Assembly: GCF_008001235.1 (NCBI RefSeq)
Contig: NZ_CP040751.1
Location: forward strand, 541,001 to 605,000
Direction of reading: 5' to 3'
DNA length: 64,000 nt
From: Salidesulfovibrio onnuriiensis
Lineage (GTDB): Bacteria; Desulfobacterota; Desulfovibrionia; Desulfovibrionales; Desulfovibrionaceae
Shown: positions 1 through 9,851 of the stretch, one piece after another
Layout of the letters: the number at the start of each line of letters is the position of its first letter
Numbering within the stretch: position 1 is the stretch's first letter
The notes under the pieces: model-generated
What the model was told of the DNA's origin: nothing
Seen by the model: the letters and a program-made list of their open reading frames with translations, nothing else
Databases searched by the model: none
Made by a program: the position numbers and the translations under genes

Positions 1-1
1 C

Positions 2-693
2 GACTGCTCTCCGGATAAAACAGCCGAAGTCATTGATGAATTTGCTGAATCCGTCGGTGTGGAAGAGGTTTCCTTCGCCTCATACTTCGACGAGGACAAA
101 GACGAAATAGTCCGCACCGTCCACCCCAGATACAGGACCGAGGGCCGCACCCTGAAAGTGCTGCACAATGACAAAAACATGGGGTCCACGCGGACCTACA
201 ACCGCGGCTTCCAAGCCGCAACCGGCGACTACTGCACCTACATAGCTTCAGACGACATCTGCCACCCGCAGATGGTTTCCGAGCTGGCTGCCCCCCTGAA
301 TGCGGACGAGGCGGATTTCACCTATTCGGACATGTTCGTCTTTGACGATCAAGGCCGCATCCTGCGCGAATTCAAGGTTCCGGATTACAGTTTTAAAAAT
401 TCCTTCGAAAACTGGTACCTTTGCGGCGTGTCCAAGCTCTACCGCAGGAATCTGCATGACAAGCTGGGGTGGTACGACAACGACTACCTGGCCAACGACC
501 ATGAACTCTACCTGCGCTTCGCCCTCGACGGTGTCCGCTTCAAGCATGTCCCCAAAACCCTCTATTCGGTGCGTACTCACGATGGCCGGGAAATCAATGT
601 GCACAGTTCTTCGAACTGGGCAAAACTGCTTGAAGAATCCAAATTCCTTGTGCGCAAGGCCCGTGCCGCTAAAAAAAATGGGGAGGTGCGCTA

Positions 694-694
<1 letters not shown>
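2..694 (+). CDS. Glycosyltransferase family 2 (5' end outside window)
   Basis: The frame is open from the left edge, so the N-terminus is missing. The first visible residues, DCSPD, match the end of the first nucleotide-sugar-binding motif of GT-A glycosyltransferases (V-D-D-x-S). About 80 residues later ASDD is the DxD-type metal/diphosphate site. Further on, [14 protein letters not shown] fits the ED/ND-x-x-L acceptor-side motif. The protein probably transfers a sugar from a nucleotide donor during surface glycan assembly at the cytoplasmic face of the inner membrane. The stop codon overlaps the next ATG (TAATG), so the two genes are translationally coupled. A GTG at 59 is in frame but would cut off the DCSPD motif, so it is not the start. 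Donor and acceptor are unknown. Confidence 0.85.
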
Positions 695-1755
<1,061 letters not shown>

Positions 1756-1765
1756 GAAAACGGCA

Positions 1766-2371
1766 ATGATCACTGTGGTCGATTACGGAATGGGCAACCT
1801 CGGTTCCATCAAAAACATGCTCAAAAAAATCGGGCATGCGGTTTCCGTGTCAGGCGACAGCAAAGATATCAAAGCCGCCACAAAAATAATCCTGCCAGGG
1901 GTTGGATCCTTTGACGAGGGCATGGCCCGGCTAAAGAGCTCCGGACTTCTAGACATCCTCAACACCAAGGCTCTGAAGCAAAAGGCCCCCGTGCTAGGTA
2001 TCTGCCTGGGCATGCAGATGCTTTTTGAAGGAAGCGACGAAGGGACCGCCCCGGGACTGGGCTGGCTCAATGGTCGCTGCGTACGCTTTGCACCGGGAAA
2101 CGGCCTCAAAGTGCCGCACATGGGCTGGAATCTTTTGACCCCGGAGAATGGCAACCCTCTGCTCAAAGGCCTGACTGATTCATCCCGCTTTTATTTCGTC
2201 CATTCCTTCCACGCCCGTTGCGCCGACCCGGCAGACGTTGCGGGAACGGCCGAATACGGCATTGAATTCACAGCGGCCGTGGCCAGAGGAAATATCATGG
2301 GCGTCCAATTCCACCCCGAAAAGAGTCACCGCTTCGGCATGGCCGTACTGGACAATTTTGCGAGGCTTTAA
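1766..2371 (+). CDS. hisH: HisH-type glutamine amidotransferase subunit
   Basis: This 201-residue class-I glutamine amidotransferase releases ammonia from glutamine for a HisF-type partner. It has the family start VVDYGMGNLGSI, the nucleophile elbow GICLGMQ and the FHPEKS histidine/glutamate site near the C-terminus. ATG at 1766 is chosen because the family N-terminus begins there; the longer open frame upstream has no similarity. It is followed with a TAAATG junction by a HisF paralogue. Because the pair sits among sugar genes and no other his gene is present, it probably belongs to acetamidino-sugar synthesis (as HisH2 in Pseudomonas O-antigen loci) rather than histidine synthesis. A dual role cannot be excluded. 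Confidence 0.88.
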   Translation: MITVVDYGMGNLGSIKNMLKKIGHAVSVSGDSKDIKAATKIILPGVGSFDEGMARLKSSGLLDILNTKALKQKAPVLGICLGMQMLFEGSDEGTAPGLGWLNGRCVRFAPGNGLKVPHMGWNLLTPENGNPLLKGLTDSSRFYFVHSFHARCADPADVAGTAEYGIEFTAAVARGNIMGVQFHPEKSHRFGMAVLDNFARL

Positions 2372-3196
2372 ATGCTCATCCCACGAGTCATACCGTGCCT
2401 TTTGCTCCAAAACGACGGATTGGTGAAAACCACTCGTTTCAAAAATTCGGTCTACGTGGGCGACCCCATAAACACGGTCAAAATCCTTAACGATAAGGAA
2501 GTGGACGAGCTTTTTTTCCTGGACATCTCCGCCACTCCTGCCGGGAAGACTCCTCCCCTGGAACTACTGGCGCGGCTGGCGGACGAGTGCTTCATGCCAT
2601 TCGGTTACGGAGGGGGAATCACAACCGTTGAACAAATGCACAGCATTTTTTCACTGGGAGCAGAAAAGGTGGTCCTGAACACCGCAGCCGTGGAAAATCC
2701 TGATTTGGTTCACAAGGGGGCCAAACGTTTCGGCAGCCAAAGTATCGTGGTCTCTCTTGACGTGACCCAAAACTGGCTGGGCAAATACACTGTTCGCACC
2801 CACGGAGGCCGACAAAAGACAGGGCGACCCCCCTTGCAGCTGGCGCTTCAAATGGAAAAGGCTGGAGCAGGGGAGTTGCTGATCAACTCCATCCCCTTAG
2901 ATGGCACCATGAAAGGATATGACCTCAAGCTCATAAAAATGATTGCCGATGCAGTAGACATCCCCGTGGTTGCCTGTGGCGGAGCTGGAACCGTGAAAGA
3001 CTTTTCACGGGCTGTACACAAAGCGGGAGCTTCCGCGGTTGCGGCCGGAAGCATGTTCGTCTTCCAGGGCCCGCATCGGGCTGTGTTGATCAACTACCCC
3101 CAAAGGGACCTTCTCGAAAATACTTTCGGAACCCTAATCGATTCTCAGCAAAATCATATCGAAAGGGACCATCAGAAATTGAAAGGACCCTTTTGA
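2372..3196 (+). CDS. HisF paralogue, AglZ/HisF2-type acetamidino sugar modification protein
   Basis: This 274-residue TIM barrel is related to the cyclase subunit of imidazole-glycerol-phosphate synthase. The HisF features GYGGGI, LNTAAVENP, GAGELLINSI and VACGGAG are present. The catalytic aspartate of true HisF, in the N-terminal IPCLD motif, is replaced: the protein reads IPCLLLQNDG. The second catalytic aspartate appears kept (VVSLDV). This pattern fits the HisF2/AglZ group, which supplies ammonia for acetamidino groups on sugars together with HisH and a WbpG-type amidotransferase. No WbpG homologue is visible here; it may lie left of the window. The gene starts immediately after the hisH stop. 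About 94 bases separate it from the next gene. Confidence 0.85.
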   Translation: MLIPRVIPCLLLQNDGLVKTTRFKNSVYVGDPINTVKILNDKEVDELFFLDISATPAGKTPPLELLARLADECFMPFGYGGGITTVEQMHSIFSLGAEKVVLNTAAVENPDLVHKGAKRFGSQSIVVSLDVTQNWLGKYTVRTHGGRQKTGRPPLQLALQMEKAGAGELLINSIPLDGTMKGYDLKLIKMIADAVDIPVVACGGAGTVKDFSRAVHKAGASAVAAGSMFVFQGPHRAVLINYPQRDLLENTFGTLIDSQQNHIERDHQKLKGPF

Positions 3197-3290
3197 TGCA
3201 AAGCAAATCGAAACCGTAAAAATCTGTGGCGGTCTGCTGGCAAAACTGAATTATGAAACAGGCACTGATTGGTGAAATGAGGTGAAGCAT

Positions 3291-4364
3291 ATGCAACGAT
3301 TTGCACTGATGGGATGCGGCCGGATAGCGCAGCGGCATGCTGATATTTTGGGAAACGGGAAAATCAAAGGCGGCATTTTGGCGGCCGTTTGCGATGTTAT
3401 CGAAGAAAAGGCTCGCACGCTCGGCGAAAAATACAGTGTCCCCTGGTTCACGAATGCATTTGAGATGATGGAAACCATGGGCGAAAAAATCGACGTAATC
3501 TCCATCCTGACCGAAAGCGGTTTGCATGCTCTGCACACCATCCAGATGGCCCGTTACCGCAAACATATTGTGGTGGAAAAACCCATGGCCCTGCGTCTGG
3601 CCGACGCCGACGAAATGATCCATGTCTGCGACTCGGCGGGCATAAAACTCTTTGTCATCAAACAAAACCGTTATAACTACCCCGTGGTCAAACTCCGCGA
3701 AGCCCTGGAAGCCGGACGCTTTGGCAAACTGGTGATGGGCACGGTTCGCGTACGATGGACCAGGACTCAGGAATACTACGACCAAGCAAGCTGGCGCGGC
3801 ACCTGGCAAGGCGATGGCGGAGTTTTTGCCAACCAGGCCAGCCACCACGTAGATCTGCTGGAATGGATGCTCGGCGAGCCCGTCTCGGTCTTTGCCAAGG
3901 CCCGCACCGCCCTGGTGGACATTGAAACCGAAGATACAGGGGTGGCTGTAATCACCTTCGCCAATGGCGCTATCGGCATTGTGGAAGCCACCAACGCCAC
4001 CCGGCCCAAAGACCTGGAAGGGTCCCTCTCTGTCCTGGGAGAAAACGGTACAGTGGAAATTGGCGGCTTTGCGGTCAATGACATGAAAGTCTGGAACTTC
4101 ACTACCGACGAACCCGAAGACGACGAAGTGCTCGGAAAATACAGGACCAACCCTCCAGATGTATATGGATTCGGGCATATTGCCTACTTGGAGCATGTGG
4201 TGGACTGCATTGAAAATGGCAGCCCAGCCCTGGTGGACGGCCTGGAGGGAAGGCGCTCCCTGGAACTCATCAGCGCCATCTACGAATCCATTGAGACCGG
4301 CAAGGAGGTACACCTCCGCTTCCAGCCCAAACGTTGCAAGCTTGGAGAATCCAACGGATCCTGA
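3291..4364 (+). CDS. Gfo/Idh/MocA oxidoreductase, WbpB/WlbA-like
   Basis: This 357-residue NAD(P)-dependent sugar dehydrogenase has an N-terminal Rossmann motif (MGCGRIAQRH), the family motif EKPMAL and a C-terminal alpha/beta domain with GGVFANQASHHVDLLEW. The family includes UDP-GlcNAc(A) 3-dehydrogenases of O-antigen pathways. The aminotransferase immediately downstream fits a two-step 3-keto then 3-amino conversion. ATG 3291 is preferred over GTG 3282 because GAGGTGA lies eight bases upstream of it. The next gene starts 23 bases after the stop. The exact sugar is not determined by the sequence. Confidence 0.85.
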   Translation: MQRFALMGCGRIAQRHADILGNGKIKGGILAAVCDVIEEKARTLGEKYSVPWFTNAFEMMETMGEKIDVISILTESGLHALHTIQMARYRKHIVVEKPMALRLADADEMIHVCDSAGIKLFVIKQNRYNYPVVKLREALEAGRFGKLVMGTVRVRWTRTQEYYDQASWRGTWQGDGGVFANQASHHVDLLEWMLGEPVSVFAKARTALVDIETEDTGVAVITFANGAIGIVEATNATRPKDLEGSLSVLGENGTVEIGGFAVNDMKVWNFTTDEPEDDEVLGKYRTNPPDVYGFGHIAYLEHVVDCIENGSPALVDGLEGRRSLELISAIYESIETGKEVHLRFQPKRCKLGESNGS

Positions 4365-4387
4365 CCACTATACCGCCAGAACCACTT

Positions 4388-5494
4388 ATGAAAATACCTT
4401 TTACCGACCTCAACGCGCAGTATGCTGCCCTGGAAGAAGACCTCCAGAAAGCAATGGCCCGGGTTATCGCGGACAAAGCATTTATCCGCGGCCCGTATAC
4501 GGAAAAATTTGAAACAGAATTCGCCGAATACTGCGGCGCGAGACACTGCGTGGGAGTGGGCAACGGAACGGACGCGATTTATCTGGCCCTCAAAGCTATG
4601 GAAATCGGTCCTGGCGATGAAGTCCTGGTGCCGGCAATGACCTTTGTGGCCACTTCCGAAGCAGTAACCATGTCCGGTGCGACCCCGGTTTTCGTTGATG
4701 TGGACCCAGCCAGCTACACCATGAACCCTGCGGAAGCGGAAAAAAAGATTACCCCAAAAACCAAGGCCGTCATCCCTGTCCACCTGTATGGCCATCCCGC
4801 AGACATGACCGCCATCCGCATCCTGGCCGACACTCATGGGCTCAAAATTATACAAGATGCTGCGCAGGCACATGGTGCAGGCATAGACGGAATGCCGATT
4901 GCCGGCTATGGCGACTGCCAAACCTACAGCTTCTACCCAGGAAAAAACCTTGGAGCATACGGCGATGCCGGTGCGGTGGTGACCAACGACGACAAGTTGG
5001 CGGGCAAAGTTAAAATGTTGGCCAACCATGGCCGTACATCCAAATATGACCACAAATTCGAAGGCATAAACTCCCGCATGGATGGACTACAGGGCGCAAT
5101 TCTCTCAGTCAAACTCAATCACCTGAAAGACTGGACTGGACTCCGTTGCAGATGGGCGAAACTCTACAGCCAGGCTCTCAAGGGCATCAATCAAATCACC
5201 CCCCCGGCGGTCAGGGACGGAGCCGACCATGTATACCACCTGTATGTGGTCATGGCCAACAACAGAGACGCCCTCCAAAAGCATCTTTCAGAACACGACA
5301 TAGCCACAGGCATTCATTATCCCATTGCTCTGCCCTTTCTTGAGGCATATTCGCGCATGCAGCATGTAAAAACGGATTTTCCGGTGGCAGCAGCCATGCA
5401 GGAAAAAGCGCTTTCCCTTCCTATGTTCCCGGAACTAGAGGGAAAAAAGATCCTACAAGTAGTCGACGCCATCAAGGATTTTTACGATGCATAA
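4388..5494 (+). CDS. DegT/DnrJ/EryC1 PLP-dependent sugar aminotransferase (WbpE-like)
   Basis: This 368-residue fold-type I aminotransferase adds an amino group to a keto nucleotide sugar using PLP. Its motifs are the N-terminal IPFTDLNAQY, GVGNGTDAIYLAL for the phosphate site, QDAAQAHGA for the PLP aspartate, and SFYPGKNLGAYGDAG containing the Schiff-base lysine. ATG 4388 is chosen because MKIPF is the family start. It lies directly after the Gfo/Idh/MocA oxidoreductase, so the pair probably makes a 3-amino sugar. No N-acetyltransferase of the WbpD type is visible next to it. The 3' end overlaps the next gene by eight bases. Confidence 0.9.
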   Translation: MKIPFTDLNAQYAALEEDLQKAMARVIADKAFIRGPYTEKFETEFAEYCGARHCVGVGNGTDAIYLALKAMEIGPGDEVLVPAMTFVATSEAVTMSGATPVFVDVDPASYTMNPAEAEKKITPKTKAVIPVHLYGHPADMTAIRILADTHGLKIIQDAAQAHGAGIDGMPIAGYGDCQTYSFYPGKNLGAYGDAGAVVTNDDKLAGKVKMLANHGRTSKYDHKFEGINSRMDGLQGAILSVKLNHLKDWTGLRCRWAKLYSQALKGINQITPPAVRDGADHVYHLYVVMANNRDALQKHLSEHDIATGIHYPIALPFLEAYSRMQHVKTDFPVAAAMQEKALSLPMFPELEGKKILQVVDAIKDFYDA

Positions 5495-7097
5495 CCATAC
5501 TGCTGTCAAAAAGAAAAAAATCGTCTTTTTCCGATGGCGCTATTCCGATCTCTGCGCAGATTTCGTACTCGCAAACAAGCGCCTTACCGAGCAAGCCCTG
5601 AAGCCTTTTTTCGAAGTGGTCGCTCTTGATCAAGACTGCGATTTTTCCGAAGTGGTGGAAACCCACGAGCCGGACTTGGTCATGTTCGAAAGCGGCAGTG
5701 GCACGCTTCCTTTCTGGAGACCCAAGATCACCAACACAAACGCCTATCCTGAAATCCCCCGTATAGGGTTGCTTGAATCCGATCCCCACAGCGGCAGCAG
5801 GTCGGTATTCATGACCGACATGGACCGGCTGGGCATTGAAACCTTTTTCACCCGCGCCACCTCCATGGGGGAATATTTCCCGGCAATTGCCGACAGGTTA
5901 TTCATCTGGCCCTGGCACGCGGATGTAACGACCTACCAGGACTGGGGCATAGAAAAACATGTGATTCTGACCCTGACCGGCGCCTGCAGCCCCCCCTACC
6001 CGTGGCGGGAAAAGCTGTACCCGCTCCTGACAGGACGCTACCCCACTCTGCGCTCCATCCATGGCGGCTATCTTCGTTCCCAAGCCCTCACAATGAAATG
6101 GGGTAAGGAATATTCCAAAATGCTCAACGCCTCATTGTTTTCAGCGTGTTGCGGCACCGCCTGGAAACTGCTGGTAAAAAAGCACTTCGAGATCTCTGCC
6201 AGCGGTTGCTGCCTCGTGGCGGACGACACCCCAATTCTGGCCGCGGCAGGATTCAAAGATATGACAAACTGCGTCCTGGGGGACGAACGAGACATTCCTG
6301 GAAAAATGGACGAACTACTTGCAGACCCGGATCGACTGGCCAATGTGACCAGGGCCGGGGTCAACCTGATCCATGAACGCCACCTGCCCGAGCACCGGCC
6401 CCAAATCTTCCAATGGCTCGACCTAACCCAACGGCACGGTTCCGGGGTAAAAATGGTGCAAGACGGGCCTTTTGGGGACGTACGCCTTATGGATGGCCCC
6501 AAAGACACTGCCACCCCGCACCTGGAGAACTTCGCCGAAGACCGAGCCATACTCAGCCGGGCCAGAGAGCTACTTAGCAGAGGCAAGCACCGACCTGCGG
6601 CGGTTTTGTTTCGCAAGGTGCTTGATATGGCTTGGCATATGCCCGAAGCCAACTTCGGCATGGCCCTGTGCGACCTCTATGCAGGCCTGCCCGAATCAGC
6701 CCGGGATCGCTTCCGTATCACCTTGAAATGGTGCATGAAGCAATACAAATGCCACGCGCCGAATCCCGTTGAATGGGCCTGGTACATCGTGACGCAGTTA
6801 TGCCTGGGCAATATGACGAAAGCGCGGCACCTGGCGGCGCAGTTCTCGGCCGAAAAAGGAAATGACTTGCGGGCGCGTGACATGGAATACGTGCGTGCCC
6901 TCATCAAGGTGCTGGACGGAAAAACAATACAGAAACATCCTCGCGAGGAAGCCTGCCTGCCCTGTATCCACGAATCGCCGTTTACCTCATTCAGCGACTT
7001 TCTTACACAGGTGGGGCGCATGTTCAAAGCCTGCCGCCAGCAAGCCATGAGCAACAGAATTCGCACGGCATTGGACGAAGCCGACAATGGCAAGTAA
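5487..7097 (+). CDS. CgeB-like glycosyltransferase with C-terminal helical-repeat region
   Basis: This protein has 536 residues. The N-terminal two thirds resemble GT-B glycosyltransferases of the CgeB / family-1 type, with a conserved C-terminal half (KHFEISASGCCLVADD, then a stretch ending in AGVNLIHERH). The last ~190 residues are mostly helical and TPR-like (RARELLSRGKHRPAAVLFRK), probably for protein contacts. It likely transfers a sugar in this glycan locus. It overlaps the aminotransferase by eight bases, so translation is probably coupled. Donor and acceptor are unknown. The fold assignment comes from motif shape and is less secure than for its neighbours. Confidence 0.65.
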   Translation: MHNHTAVKKKKIVFFRWRYSDLCADFVLANKRLTEQALKPFFEVVALDQDCDFSEVVETHEPDLVMFESGSGTLPFWRPKITNTNAYPEIPRIGLLESDPHSGSRSVFMTDMDRLGIETFFTRATSMGEYFPAIADRLFIWPWHADVTTYQDWGIEKHVILTLTGACSPPYPWREKLYPLLTGRYPTLRSIHGGYLRSQALTMKWGKEYSKMLNASLFSACCGTAWKLLVKKHFEISASGCCLVADDTPILAAAGFKDMTNCVLGDERDIPGKMDELLADPDRLANVTRAGVNLIHERHLPEHRPQIFQWLDLTQRHGSGVKMVQDGPFGDVRLMDGPKDTATPHLENFAEDRAILSRARELLSRGKHRPAAVLFRKVLDMAWHMPEANFGMALCDLYAGLPESARDRFRITLKWCMKQYKCHAPNPVEWAWYIVTQLCLGNMTKARHLAAQFSAEKGNDLRARDMEYVRALIKVLDGKTIQKHPREEACLPCIHESPFTSFSDFLTQVGRMFKACRQQAMSNRIRTALDEADNGK

Positions 7098-7137
7098 TCC
7101 TACCGGGTAATAAACGTATTTTTATAAGGAGGCACTT

Positions 7138-7794
7138 ATGGGAATGAACCCGCTACAGGAGTTGGGGGAAAAATACGGTCCGACCAAACGCTATCACGAC
7201 TACCTCAAATGGTACTGGATGCATTTCAGAGATATCCGAAATGATGTGAGAAGTCTCCTTGAAATAGGCGTTGACAAGGGAACCTCTCTTTCCATGTGGC
7301 GAGAATTCTTCCCAAATGCTGAAATTCATGGCCTGGATCTGAATCCGGACTGCAAGCAGTACGAAAGCGACCGGATCCACATCCACATCGGAGATCAAGG
7401 AAGCCATGAGGTGCTACAAAAGGTGGACGACAAAGGCGGCCCCTTTGATATCGTCATTGACGACGGCAGCCATTTCCCGGAACACCAACTCATGGCCTTT
7501 CGATTTTTCATCAAACGCATGCCCCAAAACGGTATCTTTGTCATAGAAGACATCGGAGTGGGCCGCGGACATGACAGAAAATGGGTCAACGATTCCATGA
7601 AAGGCCTGGTAGACCACATCAACTACTGGGACTACGACATCGAAAGCGAGGGATGGCTGGACATGGGCAGGTTCCCTGAACATGCCTGTTGGCTGGACAA
7701 AAACATAGCGGGCGTCGCCTTCTACCGGTTCATTTGCTTTATTATGAAAGGAGACAACCCCGGGGCTAATCCCTTCCTGCGTGTTCGCGAATGA
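7138..7794 (+). CDS. Class I SAM-dependent methyltransferase
   Basis: This 218-residue protein has the SAM-binding motif LEIGVDKGTSL (motif I), IHGLDLNP (ribose-binding acidic residue) and FDIVIDDGSHFPEHQ, a metal-binding aspartate pair. It resembles sugar O-methyltransferases of the MycE/NovP type, in which these acidic residues hold Mg2+. It probably methylates a sugar hydroxyl of the glycan made by this locus. A strong ribosome binding site, AAGGAGG, precedes the ATG. The gene converges on asnB, whose stop is only four bases away, so there is no room for a terminator between them. Confidence 0.75.
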   Translation: MGMNPLQELGEKYGPTKRYHDYLKWYWMHFRDIRNDVRSLLEIGVDKGTSLSMWREFFPNAEIHGLDLNPDCKQYESDRIHIHIGDQGSHEVLQKVDDKGGPFDIVIDDGSHFPEHQLMAFRFFIKRMPQNGIFVIEDIGVGRGHDRKWVNDSMKGLVDHINYWDYDIESEGWLDMGRFPEHACWLDKNIAGVAFYRFICFIMKGDNPGANPFLRVRE

Positions 7795-7798
7795 TAAA

Positions 7799-9631
7799 TC
7801 AACGCCGCCCCTTTAGCAGGGCCTGCTCCCAAAAATAGGGAACCAGTGCTGTCCAGGCGGCTTCACCCTGGGCATAGGTGGCGTCCGGATCGTCCATAAC
7901 GGCCTGCAGCCTGCTGCGGGCCGTTTCCTTGTCCACCAGATCGCAGGCGGAAAAGGCGATGGACGAGACCTCATCCATGAAAAACTCCCGCAGCGGCCCC
8001 TTCATCCAGTCCACAATGGGAGAGTTGAAGCCGATTTTGGCCCTGCGCCAAGCAATATCCTCGGGCATGATCTCCCCCAACCCCCGGCGCACCACGGCCT
8101 TGGTAAAGCCGCCGCGCACCTTGTCGTCCCAAGCCAGGGAAAAGGCCAGGCTGACGATGCGATGATCCATGAACGGCATGCGGATCTCCACGCCGTTGGC
8201 CATGGAGTAACGGTCGAAATTCCGAAGCAGCGTTGGTAAAATGGTTTCATGGGCGGCCACGTACAGAACCCGGGTCAGGTGGTCGAGCTCCTGCCAGCGC
8301 GGGTGGTCCATATCCCTGCTCACGACGGCCCCCTTACCCCTAAGTCGTCCCAAGTGAAAATCGGCCACGAATTTCCATCGTGGCGGCAGCGGAAACTGGG
8401 TGGATTTGGGCCTGCCGTTGTAAAAGGCGTCCACAATACCCTTCGCAGCCCGCAAATTCAGGCCTGCGTCGGCCAGGGCTTCCTTGACGTTGAACAAATA
8501 TCCCGCAAAACACTCGTCCGCGCCATGGCCGTCCAGGCTGACCTTGATACCGCCATGCCTAATCGCGCCATACGTGAGCATGAGCGGAATGGGGGAGGTC
8601 AGATGAATTTCCTCGAACAGGTACAGGTGATTGAAGAAACCATCGAGCCCTTCGACGGGATCCACGGCCATTGAAGTCAGAGGAATGCCCAGATAGTCGG
8701 CAACTCGCTTGGCGTAGACGCTCTCGTCCAGAGGCGTCCCCGGAAATCCGGCATTGAAGGCATGCTGAAAATCCGCACTTGCACGTTCCGTGGAAGAGTT
8801 CGCGGCGATATGGGCCACCGAACAGATAACTGCGCTGGAATCCAGGCCGCCGCTCAGGGCGCTGCCGATAGGCACGTCACTGCGCATGCGGATGCGACAG
8901 GCATCCAAAAAAAGCTCGCGGAAAAGCTCGGCTCGTTCCACGTGGGTATCGGGCACGTCCATCAGGTGATCCATTGTGTTCCACCAGCGGGTCAGGGAAA
9001 GGCTGCCCTCCCTGAAAATCCCCCAATGGCCGGCAGGAAAACGGCTGATCCCCTGGATAAGACACTCATCCGTGGCCTCGTAATGCATAATCCTTCTACT
9101 GGAACGGGTCAGTTCCGGGTGGGAAACGACCTGGTCCAAAAGCGGCATGAGAGCCTTCATCTCCGAGGCAAAGACAAATCCATGCCGGGTGCGGGCGTAA
9201 AACAAAGGCTTCTTGCCAAAACGGTCGCGAGCCAGGAACAACGTGCGGTCCACAGCATCCCAGATGGCCACGGCCCACATGCCATTGAATCGATCCTGGC
9301 ACTCAGGCCCCCACTGGACATAGGCGGCCAGCAACACTTCCGTGTCCGAATCGCTGGAAAAGGAATGCCCCAGGCTTTCCAGATCCGAACGAATCTCCAC
9401 GAAGTTGTACAACTCGCCATTGTAGACAACGTGATAGCGACCGTCGGCATAGGCCATGGGCTGGTCGCCCCGTTCGGAGAGATCAAGAATGGAAAGCCTG
9501 CGATGTCCCAGAGTGACACCTTCCCCCTGCCAGAGTCCGGCACCGTCCGGACCGCGATGCGCCAGCAAATCCCGACAGGACTCGGCCAGTCCTCGGTCAA
9601 TATTTCCCACTACGCCAAATATTCCACACAT
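7799..9631 (-). CDS. asnB: Asparagine synthase (glutamine-hydrolysing)
   Basis: This 610-residue, two-domain enzyme starts MCGIFG, placing Cys2 as the N-terminal nucleophile of the class-II glutaminase domain. A TTG two codons upstream would bury that Cys, so ATG 9631 is the start. The synthetase domain has the PP-loop SGGLDSS near residue 260 and LDGHGADECFAGY. It amidates aspartate, or another carboxyl acceptor, with glutamine-derived ammonia and ATP. It is the only - strand gene in the polysaccharide locus. AsnB-family members in such loci often amidate sugar carboxyls, so the substrate may be a uronic acid; that is inference. Confidence 0.9.
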   Translation of the reverse strand: MCGIFGVVGNIDRGLAESCRDLLAHRGPDGAGLWQGEGVTLGHRRLSILDLSERGDQPMAYADGRYHVVYNGELYNFVEIRSDLESLGHSFSSDSDTEVLLAAYVQWGPECQDRFNGMWAVAIWDAVDRTLFLARDRFGKKPLFYARTRHGFVFASEMKALMPLLDQVVSHPELTRSSRRIMHYEATDECLIQGISRFPAGHWGIFREGSLSLTRWWNTMDHLMDVPDTHVERAELFRELFLDACRIRMRSDVPIGSALSGGLDSSAVICSVAHIAANSSTERASADFQHAFNAGFPGTPLDESVYAKRVADYLGIPLTSMAVDPVEGLDGFFNHLYLFEEIHLTSPIPLMLTYGAIRHGGIKVSLDGHGADECFAGYLFNVKEALADAGLNLRAAKGIVDAFYNGRPKSTQFPLPPRWKFVADFHLGRLRGKGAVVSRDMDHPRWQELDHLTRVLYVAAHETILPTLLRNFDRYSMANGVEIRMPFMDHRIVSLAFSLAWDDKVRGGFTKAVVRRGLGEIMPEDIAWRRAKIGFNSPIVDWMKGPLREFFMDEVSSIAFSACDLVDKETARSRLQAVMDDPDATYAQGEAAWTALVPYFWEQALLKGRR

Positions 9632-9704
9632 GAACAATCCTTATGCAAAAAACGAACAACACCACATGGAACTGCAGCACAACCCAGTGAAAAAACGTAT
9701 GGAA

Positions 9705-9733
9705 TTGACAGGAACATACGCCCAGCGTACTAC
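9705..9733 (+). promoter_or_regulatory. Candidate sigma70 promoter upstream of the 9852 operon
   Basis: A perfect -35 TTGACA (9705-9710) is followed after 17 bases by a weak -10 TACTAC. It lies in the AT-rich 220-base divergent gap between asnB and the + strand glycosyltransferase. The -10 matches the consensus at only three of six positions, so this is tentative. Confidence 0.25.
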
Positions 9734-9851
9734 CTATGGCTACAAAGGACCATAAAAATTCATTCACTCCATAAACAATTTTCCCGGTTGACCGATACAG
9801 CTGATACGTCTTTGTTGTTTTAGCGCAAACATCAACATCCGGCTTGGCCTC

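Noticed and set aside
8930-8946. Possible parS site (CGTTCCACGTGG)
   Set aside because: Only the central CACGTG core agrees; the outer bases do not fit the palindrome.
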